From Datnioides undecimradiatus (Eukaryota; Chordata; Actinopteri; Lobotiformes; Datnioididae): a stretch of DNA of 64,000 nt. A program made the position numbers and the translations under genes. How positions within the stretch are numbered: the first letter of the stretch is position 1; every line of letters begins with the position of its first letter. Shown piece by piece: positions 49,001 through 61,180 of this stretch. The notes under the pieces are model-generated. The model searched no databases, was not told the origin of the DNA, and saw nothing but the letters and a program-made list of their open reading frames with translations. The DNA lies in NCBI GenBank assembly GCA_008933995.1, contig WARS01000012.1, positions 248,001 to 312,000 of the forward strand. Reading direction: 5' to 3'.

Positions 49001-49629
49001 ACCTGAACTTCTCTGTACGCAGTTAAAGTTAAAGAGATTTCAATGCACAGCAAAGATTCACGTCAAACCTCGAAACTGAGCAATGAAAAGGTTGTTTTCA
49101 AGCCTCGATCCTGCAGCTCCTGTCAAAGTTTGTCCAAATTTAAGGTTTTTAAGAAAATCCCAGCGTCAAATTAAAGGAGAGGCCAGTGATAACTCAGCAG
49201 TTGTTATTTTTCAGAGAGAAGAAATAAAGCCGAGGTTGAAAAGAGACAACAAAACACAGCGAGCTGCACATTTAGCGGTGTGTGATTTCTCTCTTTGTTG
49301 AAATGCCTTTTTGTTGTCAATATGACACACACCGTACGCTCACAGCTGCTCTTAAAGGTCCGTCAGCCTTTTGTTTTAAGGTTTGACTCTGATGGAGGGG
49401 ATGCGAGCGTATGAAGTTTACGGGCACAGTCGGTGCACGTATTGATTACCTCTCAGGTATTCCTTTTTTCCCAAAAATTGATCCCAAAATCGTTCATAAT
49501 CACGCAGATAGTCCCGCGTTAGGTAGATCAGATACGGCGTGGACACATACAATCACACAAACACACACACACATATCATTAAGGCCCCAAAGCTTCATGC
49601 TTCAACTGGAGTGTTTTGGCTGCAGCCCT

Positions 49630-49810
49630 CGTGGTCTTCTGCAAGGATCCTAATTGAGAAATTAATGCAGAAAAATCAATTGGCCTCAAGTTTTGCATCC
49701 AATAGACTCCTGAAGGCTTCAAGCGAGCAGCAATCAATGCTTTCCACATGGGTGGCTCCACAGCCCCCTCACTCTTTTGTTTATGCATTCATAGCTGCAG
49801 GATTTTGATG
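49630..49810. promoter_or_regulatory. Candidate upstream regulatory block
   Basis: Contains CCTAATTGAG, AAATTAATGC, AATCAATTGG, TCCAATAG and GCAATCAATGC in unique sequence. Confidence 0.3.
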
Positions 49811-50429
49811 TATGAATTTCAATGAAACAAACAGTCATTTTACACCTTTTCCGCGATACCCTGTGATGCACGATGTATATTTCAGGGCATGAAATGATCT
49901 CTTTAGTCGCCACTTAAGCATCATTTAACATGAGCCGGGTTTCTAAGAACTGGGATATATTGTGCAGAAATTGTGCCCTTAACCGCTAACACTTTTGAGC
50001 CGGCCTTATTTACACTTCAAAATGAGGATCTTTTAACATTCTGTGATCATCCGCAGCATTGTTGGTGGATGAATCGGCGTGTTTTGTGCATCCCTCTTGC
50101 CTAGAGGACATCAGCTTATTTAGGGCCATTTTAAAGCACCGCACATCATCATCAGGTCAATGAAAAAGCAACCTTGAATTCCCTTTGACACAACTGTCTT
50201 TTTCCAGCACTCAAGCAGCGCGAGCGCGCATCACCTTGGTGCGGCTCAAGGCAAAAGGCAAAACGCAGAAAAACGTCCATAAAAGAAAGACGCCGGGCTA
50301 AAATCTTTAAGTATTTTAACAACTCCACCTCACAACGCAGCGGCGTGTTTCCCTGCTCTGGTCAAAATCACAGCCAGAAGAAAATGGACACTCGCTGGCG
50401 GTTGTTGCACTGGGGAAACGAGTGCCATG

Positions 50430-50840
50430 TTCTCCTTTGTGCTCGTTAACCACCTTCCAAATTCATCATAAGCCCAGAGATCAGATCACAGTAATATTTG
50501 ATCAATATTAATAAGGATAGGCAAACTCCTCCAGTAATTACCACAGTCTCTGGGCTTTGATTTCGACCATTACTAACGCCTCTGCATCTTTAGATTAAAA
50601 AAAGCGACCCCCTTTTATTTCATAACATTAAATCCCGACATGCATCTTCTAAAAGCTCTAATAAGACAAAGATAAGATTTGCATCCCCATACAAGTGTCT
50701 TTTTCAATTGATTATGAAGCCGCCATTGATGTGCGAGAAATTGATGTTTTCCTCTGTTCTTAAGGGCGGCTAATAGAAGGGGCGGGCTTTGAGGAGGAGA
50801 CTTTGCTACTTTGATCTTCAATCAGTAAAAAATCCCACTT
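50430..50840. promoter_or_regulatory. Candidate upstream enhancer with GATA, octamer and TCF-like sites
   Basis: This repeat-free block is about 10 kb upstream of exon 1. It contains TTTGATCAATATTAATAAG, CCAGTAATTACC, CCATTACTAACG, a GATAAG site at 50671-50676 abutting an octamer ATTTGCAT at 50677-50684, and CTTTGATCT at 50809-50817, which fits the TCF/LEF core. Two weaker CTTTG motifs lie just before it. Enhancer function is inferred from motif content. Confidence 0.38.
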
Positions 50841-51313
50841 CTTCTTTGTCAGACTATATTTGGTAAATAACAGTGACAATCTGCAGGGCCTGGAAACGGA
50901 GAGAAGGAGAGAGGGAGAGGAAGGGAGATGTGTTGAGGCGATAAAGAGGGAGGACGGTGGGCGAAAAGGGCATAAAGAGGGAAATGTGTCGCTTGTTAAA
51001 TACAGGGTGTTAAAAAGTGAGACGAGACTGTGGAAACGATTAAAAAAAAAAAAGACGCCAAAGTATTGAGCGACGCCGCCTCAAGGTGGCAAAATAGCCG
51101 AGGCCGCCCGGCGCCGTCACCTCACGCGGCCGTTTGCCTTGTTTATTTTGAGCGACTCAAATTTTAACACAACTGCCCCGTGTTTCTGCAATGATGACAC
51201 ACGCAGTAGGCCTCTAATTAGGCCCCATGAAAAACAACAGGTGGATGTGAGAAGAGCCATAAATCATGCGTCCAATATGGCCGCCGAACGGGCCCGTTGC
51301 TCCTTCCACGTCC

Positions 51314-51334
51314 TTTTTTTTTTTTTTTTTTTTT
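51314..51334. repeat. Poly-T run
   Basis: About 21 consecutive T residues. Confidence 0.93.
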
Positions 51335-51604
51335 CTTCCTCTTGATGCGTCACAGAAGAGGAATCCTCGGTGGACATGCACTCTGAGCAGATGCGCGAGA
51401 TGTTTCACAGTGCGTCATCTCCGCGTGACGCTTTGTAATCGAATCCTCAGCGATGCTGCTCGTGTCTAAGCATGCAAAGCGGCAGAAAACTGCACTTGTG
51501 CTCGTACGTTGTGGGACGTACGGGTACAGACAGGCCAGAGAACTGTGCCACCTTTACATTTCACAGGCAGGAATGAGAAAATGTTGTTTAATGTGCTTAA
51601 AAAC

Positions 51605-51950
51605 TCTAAGATGAGACGCCTAATGCCACTCCCATGCCTGTATAGTAAGAGTGTAGCCGGGTGCTGGGGGTTGTTTAGCTTAGCTTAGCATAAGACTGAA
51701 AACAATGTGGAAACTAGCTAGCCTGGGCACCTGACAGCACACAAATCAACACATTATGACTTATTTGTTTGATCTGTACCAAACAAAGGTGTGTTTGCTG
51801 TATCCTGGAGTTGGTAGAATAAACCTTTGCATCCTGTCTTCATGCCAATTTAAGCTAAACAGCTGCACGGCTAACCCGACAAACACGAGAGTGGTGTCTA
51901 TCTCCTCATCTGGCTCAATTTCCCCAAATTACAAACGATTATCTATAAGC
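51605..51950 (+). mobile_element. Teleost fold-back DNA repeat (TTTAGCTTAGCTTAGC family)
   Basis: The core GTTTAGCTTAGCTTAGCATA followed by AGACTGAAAAC and AACTAGCTAGCCTGG (51675-51727) is a very common teleost interspersed repeat. The arms are inverted repeats: the GATGAGACGCC...CCACTCCCATG arm near 51610-51634 pairs with CACGAGAGTGG...CTCCTCATC at 51885-51910. A second inner pair is GCCGGGTGCTG...TTTAGCTTAGC with TAAGCTAAACAGCTGCACGGC. The outermost ends are eroded. This is a non-autonomous element and encodes nothing. Confidence 0.72.
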
Positions 51951-52319
51951 TTTATTATTATTTTAGCCACATTAATCATGTCTAAATTATAAAAAACAAT
52001 TAAATGAAGTTTAAGTGTATAAATTAAGGGCGTGACTTCTCAAAAACATGAAACACCAAATTTGCAATGCTGTATGTAATTAAGATAAAAGCTGTTGTGT
52101 AGCTGCATGCAGACAACAAAATCAAGCGTCAAGCGTTTCCTTGTTTGTTCTACCTTAGATTCGTGTCTTTTGAAAGAGACCCTGGCAGGTAAAGTGTAAA
52201 CGTGGGCACAGAGAAGGTGGAAAACACCTGGGAGGGAGTCGTGAGTTGGGACCGTGCATTCAGCGGGTGAAGTTGACAGCAGAACAATTAGGCAATGGAA
52301 ATTGTCTGAACTCACTCTT

Positions 52320-52337
52320 TATATATATATATATATA
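52320..52337. repeat. (TA)9 microsatellite
   Basis: A pure TA run. Confidence 0.92.
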
Positions 52338-53048
52338 CAAATGTTTGGTTAAAACAGGAAAAAGAAGATACCTTCCCTGTAAAACACACAACAAACCAAA
52401 GTAAGATAAAGAAGAAACTAATAAGCCACATAAAAATGGGAAATGAGGGACGGTTGAATGACAAAGACTTGAATAGAAAACTGAAATTTAAAAAAAAACC
52501 TCACAGTTTAGTTAAAAGGGACATGAGACAGGAGGCGGGAGCTGCGATGGTGAGCTGGATAGACAGAGCTGGAGATGAAGCCAGAGACAGAGGGAGCTCA
52601 GTGGGAGGTTGTGGAGAGGCTAGGGGCAGGCTCCAGGCAGAGGAGAGGGCAGGGAAGGATTCATGGCCCAGGATCAACATCAGCACACTCAATAAACCCC
52701 CAACGGACACCAGGGAGAAAACCTAATATGCCTTCAACACATGCAAGCACTCATTTACAAATGTTTACAACCTTTAAGGAACACAAAAAGGTGATTTGAT
52801 GCCGTTCGATATCAACCCCGTAACGACCAGATAGCAAACTGGGGATAAACCTGAAGCAGAGGGCGAACACAGCAGACATCTCTTTATTTTTTGGCCTTTC
52901 ATAAGATTTTTTTTTTCAGACTAACTGTTTTTGGGTTTTTTTACCTTTTGTCAAACAGCAATGGTTGGAAAAGTCTGATGTACACCTCCTAAAAGCACTC
53001 TCATGCTTCTTTTTTAAAATACTCCGCCTGTAATTCAACAACCAAACT

Positions 53049-53077
53049 GCAACCTGAGCCAACGATACTCAGGTTGC
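53049..53077. repeat. Perfect 10-bp inverted repeat with 9-nt loop
   Basis: GCAACCTGAG at 53049-53058 is the exact reverse complement of CTCAGGTTGC at 53068-53077. No T-run follows and no gene is adjacent; the role is unknown. Confidence 0.8.
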
Positions 53078-53424
53078 AAATGACACAACCTCTTGGACAT
53101 GCTGTGAGACAACCCGACTGGCGAGACCTGACGGAGAAGACCAGAGGGTCGAGAGAAGAAATGCACAGCGTTAGAAAAATGTTTCAGGTTTCAGGATAAA
53201 ACTGGACAGTTTGAGCTTCAGATTGCAAACCGTAAACCCAAGCAGAAACAGATTTAGGTCTGTATGAATGAATAGAAGTAGTGTAAATGCTTAAAAGCTG
53301 CCAAAAGTTGGTTTTGACTTCAGGTTAGTGGGTTAAAGACCTGCCTGGGTTTCTTTAATACTCTAGAGACTCTACAAACATTAAAAACATGCATTAATTA
53401 TTCTTTACATTCGAATTTAAAACA

Positions 53425-54083
53425 CTGAAAGTCATAGTTCAGGGGTTTTGAGGCGCTCATCAAACTATAGTGAGTGTATGACTTAAGTTAAATGGCAGTC
53501 TGCACGCCCACGGGTTGGAGAAGCAGCGGGAGAACTGGCGCACTGATTTGGACTAAATCAGCAGCTAAAAATCAATTTTATCTTATCTTAGTGCTGTGTT
53601 AAGAACATTTTCAACACTTTAGCTTGCCGTCAGACAGAGCTTTCTTACAGGTGACTGAAGCTGTGCTACACATCCACCAGACTCCTTTGACGGAGACGGC
53701 AATTTTACGACGTAGCATGTAGAAGTTTCTGGTCTGCAGCGATCGCTTCGTTTGCTCTGTGTGATTGTGTGGCTTCGGTGTTTAAAAGGGTTAGACTGCG
53801 TTCCCTGACTGAGGCAGGAGTGCACCTGCAACTCCTGAGCTAAAAGGAGTCTGGTTGATTTGAAGCAATGTACTGGCTTCAGTTTCCCAGAGAGGGGTGT
53901 GAAAACAATCTAAATACAGTGTGCACTATTTATTATTTTGTTTGCAGGCTTTCTTTTAGGTGTCTAAAATATGTTTTTGTTCTGCAGTGCATTGCTTAGC
54001 TTCCCTACACTGGTGCTCCTGCACCGACTACGATTAAGTCTCTCACGCAACCGCACTTCAAAAAACCTGAGCTATCCCTTTAA
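53425..54083 (+). mobile_element. Second copy of the ...CTATCCCTTTAA DNA transposon family
   Basis: The left terminus includes CATAGTTCAGG (53433-53443) and the right terminus CCTGAGCTATCCCTTTAA (54066-54083), which are imperfect inverted repeats. Interior blocks match the copy at 21684-22235 in the same order and orientation: the ATCCACCAGACT block, the GGAGTCTGGT block and the GCACCGACTA...CGCACTTCAAAAAACC end block. It has no coding capacity. The terminal TTAA fits a piggyBac-like target site, but the left TTAA has mutated. Confidence 0.68.
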
Positions 54084-54849
54084 CATTAAAAGCAACACAT
54101 GTGGTTTCAAAAGATTCTGGCAAAGGATGCAATGAATATTCCTGTTTGTAATGATTTTGTATCACAATGCATTAATTACAATAACTTTACCAATGGTTTG
54201 TTTATTTATTTGGTGTACGAGTGAATCATTGCATGCATGATTTCCAAATAATATGACCGCATGACCCCACCACAGTGTAACTGTAGTGTGATATTGATTT
54301 TCTAATTTATAAGGTATTCATTAATATGGATTAAAAGGAGAAAACAAAAAACTGAATGGCGATTTAGGCAGAGCAGACACTGCTGGTGAGTCTGACTTCA
54401 TTCCTCTCCTGAAGTGAAGAGGATATAAGGTTGTGAATGTGGCGAGACGCCGCTGCAGCTGAGGAGCTCCGGTGAGGACTGAGGGCTTCGTGTAGTGGTT
54501 ACCGGCTCAGTGAAGCCTCTGACCCAGCGACCACCAGCCTCTCAAAAGTAACTCAAGCCAAAAGTGAACATAAGAGCCTCTTTCTTCCAGCCCTGTTAGA
54601 GCGCGCATCCATAAAAAGCTCTGCTGGTTCACTCGGTCTAAAGATGGCCGACTCTTCCAAACATCTCCAACCAAAACTGTTAAAACACAAGCAGTCCCTG
54701 TCCCCAGAAATGTTTAATATAGAATTATGAGGGCTGGATGAATCTGCACTCTGGCTTATGCAGCTGAAAGAGTCAGGTTTTAATATGTTCCGCTTAAAAT
54801 AAAGCTCTCGGAAGCGCTTATTTCAGCTCAGTAGCGTAAATTAAAATAG

Positions 54850-55470
54850 CAGCGTGCAGGTAAAGAAGATGTCTGCGAAAACTTTGGCGCCCTTTCTCGG
54901 CAAATGAAAATTTCAGAGGGGCTGTTGCTCTCCGATCCCTGCGGGTCCATTAGTGGCCCCGTGCTCAGCAGCGGCGCGACGGGAGAGAAAAACCTGTGTC
55001 AAAAAGTCTGTTTTCTAACGCGGCCTCATCTGCATATTTGAATAATACATAGTGCTTATAAGCATATTAAATGGAATGTGGCCACGCGTCATTTGAAGGC
55101 AGAGATTAGACCTTCCCAGTTAATTATAAAGATGTCAAATGTCAGCGGGTGAACCCACGCCCTGGGGTCGCCCCCTTTAGTTTGGTGATTATATGCACAA
55201 ACTATAGATAAAGTGTCATCATACAGGCTATTAAGGTGCTGAGGCTTAAAGAGGGGCTTCCTCGCGCCTTTATTACTATGCAGAATCTGTCAGGGGAGGA
55301 AAACGAGACCACGCACTCTTAATGGTTTCTCAAACAGCGACCACACTCAGCCTTATTCCCTCGCACACTTTGAAACAAAGATTAATAGCGAGGCTCAACT
55401 GATGTTAACTTGCTAAATTAGCTGGCTTAGACCTTTAAGTTTCTAAAATCTTTTGAGATAACGCGCCCTT
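54850..55470. promoter_or_regulatory. Candidate upstream regulatory block
   Basis: Unique AT-rich sequence with TGCATATTTGAATAATAC, a 12-bp palindrome TGCTTATAAGCA at 55053-55064, GCATATTAAATGG, CAGTTAATTATAAAG and GCTAAATTAGC. About 14 kb upstream of exon 1. Confidence 0.3.
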
Positions 55471-55489
55471 GCCTGAGACAATAGCGAGC

Positions 55490-55512
55490 GTGTGTGTGTG
55501 TGTGTGTGTGTG
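55490..55512. repeat. (GT)n followed by a G run
   Basis: Eleven GT units followed by G8. Confidence 0.93.
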
Positions 55513-55840
55513 GGGGGGGCTTGTTTTGGTCATTACTGTACCATTAAGAGTCAATCAGCTCAGCGGGGCAGCCTTGTGGAAAGCGGCGAGGGGCCTGAGA
55601 GAGCACCTTGGGTTCACCTTGACAGGACCGCCAGTCAAACGGGGCAGCCCTCTCTGTGTTCCTGTCAATCTGACTCGCCCTCTGAAGTTCATTTAAAGGG
55701 AGGAGCAGCGGCTCACTAGCTCCTAACAGGTAAGAAGGGCCCATATTATAAGCCCTTAGAGAGAGCAGGGCAGAAGTCTGATGTGCTCTTTCAACTGTAC
55801 TAAACTGTCTGTACTGTAGCTCAGCTCGCCGACTGACTAG

Positions 55841-55873
55841 ACACACACACACACACAGACACAGACACACACA
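55841..55873. repeat. (AC)n microsatellite, interrupted by GA
   Basis: AC run with two AGAC breaks; inverted relative to the GT run at 56049. Confidence 0.93.
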
Positions 55874-56048
55874 GGCACGCACAGCAGCTCTGAGTTGGCT
55901 GATTGGAAAACAGAGGAGCAGAAAGTGAAGGAGAATAGGCAGAAAGATGAGAGGAGCTGATTTGCATGGGGAAATGGAGATGTAAAGAAACAGAAAGATT
56001 AAGGGTGCGGGAATAAGGATGAGATTAAATCTAGGAGAGCCCGGCTGG

Positions 56049-56100
56049 TGTGTGTGTGTGTGTGTGTGTGTGTCTGTGTGTGTGTCTGTGTGTGTGTGTG
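56049..56100. repeat. (GT)n microsatellite with TC interruptions
   Basis: A 52-bp run with two TCTG breaks. It lies between AC runs at 55841 and 56289. Confidence 0.95.
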
Positions 56101-56286
56101 TTAGACAGAGGGAAGGGGGAGGGAGGGAGGGGGGAGAGGGTGAGAAAACAAGAGAGAGAATGGTATATTTTCAATGGAAGGTATATTGCAATCCACTTTT
56201 CTGATTTTAGGAGTACACTGGGGGGCTAAGGAGTTTGTTTTGGTTTGGGGGAGCTGACACAACATCCACTGCTTCCACCGTCAGGC

Positions 56287-56288
<2 letters not shown>

Positions 56289-56328
<40 letters not shown>
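56289..56328. repeat. (CA)20 microsatellite
   Basis: A pure CA run. Confidence 0.96.
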
Positions 56329-56330
<2 letters not shown>

Positions 56331-57058
56331 CATGAGGCCCCAGCCCTTCCAGCTTCCTCAATATTTCATGGGATGAGCCCGTGCTGACTAACTCAAGGCC
56401 ATGCGAGCAAGGCTCCCCAACCAACCAAAGCGCTCGCAGTCTGCTTAGGTTCCCGGCTGCCAATATCCACGCTCACGGAAACAATAACATTTAGCCGCAG
56501 TTCCCAGGAATCGGATAAACGAGACAAAGGAGAACGCAGGCCGCCATCAAATGTAAACGACGTGACGTTTTTCCTCGCTCCAAAACGCAAAGAAGCGCCG
56601 GTGAAGGCGTTAACCGGCATCGCAAAACACATTTCTTCAGTGAGCCGCTCGTGAAAAAAAAATAAAAAATGTGAGCATTTTGAAGGCTGAGCCCAAACAC
56701 AATTACACACAGGCTCATCTTTGATAGCATCCTGTGGGTCTCAAACAGGTAAAAGTTCTTCAGCTCAAACTTGTTTTTGTGTGTTAGTTGTTTTGGGTGA
56801 TTGCATGAAGTTACCTCATGCAAGGCTCTTTGTGTCTCCAGTTTGGCCTCCTGGTCCTCCGTTACAATCCCGGCAGACGGGTTTTATGTCCAGGAACGTG
56901 TGAAGTAAAAAGCCCTAACTGGTCACACGCACCGCTAAATTATTAAACACACTCAAACAAAAGGCGCTCTTAAGTTTGTTTGATTCTGTGCGAGCACTCG
57001 GGCAGAGGATGGTGAGAACATGGACTGGGTTTGTAGCTTAACCCCAAGTCGCCAAATG

Positions 57059-57097
<39 letters not shown>
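57059..57097. repeat. (GT)n(AT)n compound microsatellite
   Basis: About 14 GT units followed by about six AT units. Confidence 0.95.
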
Positions 57098-58825
57098 CGT
57101 AAAAAGGCCGTCCTGAATACTCTCTGACCTTTTTAGGCCCGTGTGTTGCTCTCAGCACCACCGGTTCCCGCTGAAGAGTTGAAATCTTTAACAACACATG
57201 ATGAAAACTTACTATAGTTTCCAAAAACAGGCAGATTTAAGCAAATTTCAGCCGTGGATCTTGTGGCACAACCCGGGATTTATTGCAGTTTGCTGGTACC
57301 GATCTGACTCGTGTTAACTGTGAGCGCCATTTTGGAGAAATATTAAATATTTCAGGTGAGGTGTGTTTGACAGACTGGGCCACAACCTGGTGTCCAGTTG
57401 CTGAGTCTCTCCCCTCTGTGGGACTCGGTCAGACTGAGTATAAAGATCATTGTGGGGTGTTGATATTAATGAAAAACCTGAAAGCCGCGCGCGGTTTCGG
57501 CCTGATCTTTGTTTTCCAGCCTTTCCAGCGTGAATATCGAACCATCAAACGCTCCAATTTTTGCCACTCTGCCTTGTTTTGTCTAGATTTTCTTCAAGCC
57601 GAGTGTCATCGGAGAGTAAACTATGTGTATGCTTTCAGTCCTTTGTATTTTTCCCCCTCCGCCTCCCTTTTCTCTCTCGCCGGATGTGTGCGAGAGAGCC
57701 AATGCACGCCTGTGTGCGTGTGTGTGTGTTTGCAAACGAACGTGTGCAGGCTTTGTTTTTCTTTTGAACATCCCTTTGATGTTGCTGTTTATTTATTTAT
57801 TTCTCTGCCTGCGAAGGCCCTTTCTCGGCGGTTAGGGCTACAGCGGATTGGGCGCGCGTTGCTCTGAGTGCCATCCATCAGCGAGGAGCCTCTCTGACGG
57901 ATGAACCAGTGACCTCGGCTCCCTATAGCACATCAGCTTGAAGCTGGAGCTGCGCTGGGGGATTTTTGTTTTTAAGGAGACGTAGTGTAACCAGGAGGGC
58001 CTCTGCTTCATCACCACCCTGTCTGGCTGAGTATCAGTGTGCGTCACATGTAAAACAACTATTTCATCTCTGGCCAGGAGGTACTGCTTTACTTTGGTTT
58101 CCCGATGATAATGGAGCTCTTGTAGTTGTACTTTTCTAGGACTGATTTGATACTTGTGCGTTCTCTGCTTTGTTGTTTGGGGGTTTCAGCATGGTGGTGT
58201 TACAGCTGAGGCCAACCCGATGAGCGTTTCTAATCACCAACATCTCATAAAAGCCAGATGGAAAACACTCGGACTGACCGTACTGTTTCACCGTAAAGTT
58301 CAAAGTTCCTCCAGACGGGCAGATTTAAACCAGACGAGACAAAATCAAAAGCTTCGTCTTCAACTCTCATTAATCTGCCGTTGATGAAACTTAAAAACCT
58401 GGAACTAAGTAGTTGGGTAACTGCTCTCTAAACGTTGCTGAACCTGTCCATGGTGCTGAAATGACTTCGTTGCTGCAAAATGGAGATGCGTATCCCAGCA
58501 TGCAACAGATGAATACACCTATTTGCATATTTTTGTCATTCTACTATCTAATGCCGCAGTTATGTTTAAGAGAACTGCCTCTTGAGTCAAACTTGCGAGC
58601 GCTCAATGTCTAATTATAATCAGCCGAGCCACTTGGGTTATCATGATTCAGTAAATTCAAAGCATTTTATGTTTGGTTTGCACGTGCGACATCATGAATA
58701 GCACGATGTATTGAGTGAAGAAGCAAAACAAAACTCAAAGGTAGCGACAGAAAGTGATCGCATTGCCTTATGGGTAAATTTTCCTTGCGCACCTTCATGG
58801 ATGAGCAGACAACAGCTGTTTGTAT

Positions 58826-58857
58826 TTAAACCGTCTTTAAACCGTCTTTAAAGCGTC
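58826..58857. repeat. 11-bp tandem repeat, about three units
   Basis: The unit ACCGTCTTTAA occurs twice, followed by a third copy with one change (AGCGTCTCC). Confidence 0.85.
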
Positions 58858-60004
58858 TCCCCCTTCAGGCAATGAGAGTAATTACACATTAAACACTGTC
58901 GCTCACGGTGCACTAAGCTCCTTATTGCTGTAGCCTACCGTTGCTCCGCCCCTTCGGCTCTGGTGAGCCAATCATTTTGCTGGAATGGCTCAATCACGCG
59001 GCATACTTCTTGCTCCTTGAAACAAATTTCTCAGCCCCATGGCTTCCGGGTTCACGTGCAGCTCATCTTTGACCACATGCCTGTCATATTCCTTGGATGG
59101 CGTCCTCTCTGGTGTGTAGCCGTCATCCATCAGTCTGTGCGTCTTGACCTGTGGAGTTAAACCTCTGACAGACACCTACTGAGACTTCCTGACAGCTGAA
59201 GTAAACACGGGCCCTCGTGTCCTTTTGCTGAATCACAGAACTGTGTCGACGGGCGTGCATCACTCCCTGTTCAATAAGAAAATAAAAACACCTGATTATC
59301 TTTTTGTTCTTGTCTGCAGTGTTATTTTAACTGATCATTCTGTTGATATTCCTAAAAAAAGAGTATTTTTCAAGTCCTTTTAGAAACCACGTGAGCGTGA
59401 GACAAACTCTTTCACACCCACAGCTTCATCTACTCAGCTCGTCAGCGCTTCCCTCAACAGGTATCGTGCACACGCAGCAAACTACTTATCGTAAGATCCC
59501 AGAAACCTGAACTCACCCTCCCGCAGGTTTGGTGCATTTATCATAGCTGCTCCTATCTCGATGCCCTCTAAGTTTCCCTTTACTGAACTCAGATGGCCCC
59601 TGGTACCCGATGGACAGAGGACAGACCTGTGATGCCGTATGTTCCTCAGTGCCGCCGCCTCCAGGTGCTGTTAGAGTTCACAGCAGTTGTGGTAAACACA
59701 ACAGGTAAAGACAATGTTTTCTTTGATGCCTGAGTCAGTTCAGTTGGGGAACACACACAGCGATTGTATTGTTTAATAGTGTGGTTACAGCAAGCGGTGA
59801 TGACAGCCGACTGAACGTTAAAGACCAACTGAACTGAAGACCAAGCTTCCTGGAAACTCTCTGCACAGCAATGAACAAAAGTGCGAAACCAAAGAGCCAC
59901 CGACTATCGGATCATCCACTCAATCCAAACAAAAATAGATTTTCTTTACCAACTTCAACACTGCAACATTTCACTCTCTCCTGGCTGAGAGATCCAAACA
60001 TGTT

Positions 60005-60130
60005 TAATCTCGGGAGCCGTTGGGGTCTTGCTCAAGGACAGTTACACGCCTGAAAAGGAGGAGCTGGGAATCAAACCAGCTACCTGCTGCTGAATCTGCT
60101 GAGCCACAGCTGCCCTTGAACCCCCGTTAG
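60005..60130 (-). mobile_element. tRNA-derived SINE head, minus strand
   Basis: On the minus strand this reads GGGCAGCTGTGGCTCAGCAG (tRNA A-box region), then TAGCTGGTTTGATTCCCAGC (B-box region, consensus GGTTCGANTCC), then GCTCC and ACTGTCCTTGAGCAAGACCC. That order and wording is the well-known teleost SINE body. The B box is mutated, so polymerase III activity is unlikely. The 3' part of the SINE is not recognisable below about 60000, so the copy is truncated. Confidence 0.72.
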
Positions 60131-61089
60131 GAGGCGGGTTTGAAAGAAAGAAGTAAAAGTTGCATAAGCTGCAGAAGCTGTACACAGGAGCGTGAGAGGA
60201 ACAGCGATGTCTTCGAACGCTGCACCTGCCCCGGAGAAACACGTTTCACTGAGTCAAGAGCTGAGATTTGGAAACTTGTCTTAGAAAAAAACCAACCAAA
60301 CAAAATCACAGCTGAGAGAAAACAAAAGCGAAACAGTGGCATCGCCATCAGACGTCCACTGCAAAGATCCAGGCTTCGAGGGCCGTTTCGTCCTTTTGGA
60401 CCGTGCATGCACAATTTTACTGCACAACGGATTACTGCAAACACTGCGGGTGCACACGCTTTCAGCTTTACCTACAAATAAACTGGTTTATGACTTGTTA
60501 TCATGTGAGTACTCGTGTTTCTTAACTTGTCAGACTTTACTTGAGTCATGCTCACGTTAAAGATCAGCAAATTCTCCTGCAAAGTCATCATAACCAGTTT
60601 AAATACTACCCAACTACACAAGTTAGATCCAATTTGTAATAAACTATTCTTTTCTTTTTATAAAATACAGATGCCAGTTCACGGGGCCACATATAATCAA
60701 CAATTTCAGGTTGCAAAACCAGGGTCATGCTCGTCCACACTGCGAAACAGTTTCAAATGTTTGTATCGGTATCAAACAAACCTTCTTTCAGCTGTAACCT
60801 TGTTGACGTCCAAGTTGGCCAGACGGCGTCACAATGACGCCTGGGTCCAGTTCAGCGCAATCATCGCCGACAATAGCAGGGCATCTTTTTTAAGGACCTT
60901 GTTTAATTTCAGTGTCAGTAACGTAAAACCAGGCCTCTACAGAGGGCTTCGACAAGGCTTTTCTCTTTTTTCCCCCAAATACATTTTTCCACATAATCGC
61001 TTTGGGACCTTCAAATGCAACAACACTGTCCGTCTTCATTTGCAGTTTTTCTGTTGCATTGTGTTGTTTGTCGTTATTTGCCATCTTTA

Positions 61090-61180
61090 ATATTGCTTTG
61101 CTGTGTGTTTTCATTGACGTAGAGCGCTTCTGCATCCGTGAAAGATGCTTTACAAATAAACTTTACTTACTCTACTTGAG
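61090..61180 (+). mobile_element. SINE/LINE-type 3' tail
   Basis: The segment GACGTAGAGCGCTTCTGC then GAAAGATGCTTTACAAATAA and ACTTTACTTACTCTACTT resembles the common tail (AAGCGCT...TACAAATAAA plus a short tandem) shared by teleost LINEs and their SINE partners. No reverse-transcriptase frame precedes it. It is probably a 5'-truncated copy. Confidence 0.5.

Noticed and set aside
57283-57867. 194-codon plus-strand open frame
   Set aside because: No recognisable motif; cysteine/valine-rich parts come from a GT-rich stretch. No splice or start context supports it.
58963-59175. Opposed 65- and 61-codon frames with a fairly ordinary amino-acid mix
   Set aside because: Neither matches a family I recognise, and there are no convincing splice sites or neighbouring exons.
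60548-61090. 180-codon plus-strand open frame
   Set aside because: No known domain. It runs up to the SINE/LINE-like tail, but no reverse-transcriptase or endonuclease motif is visible.
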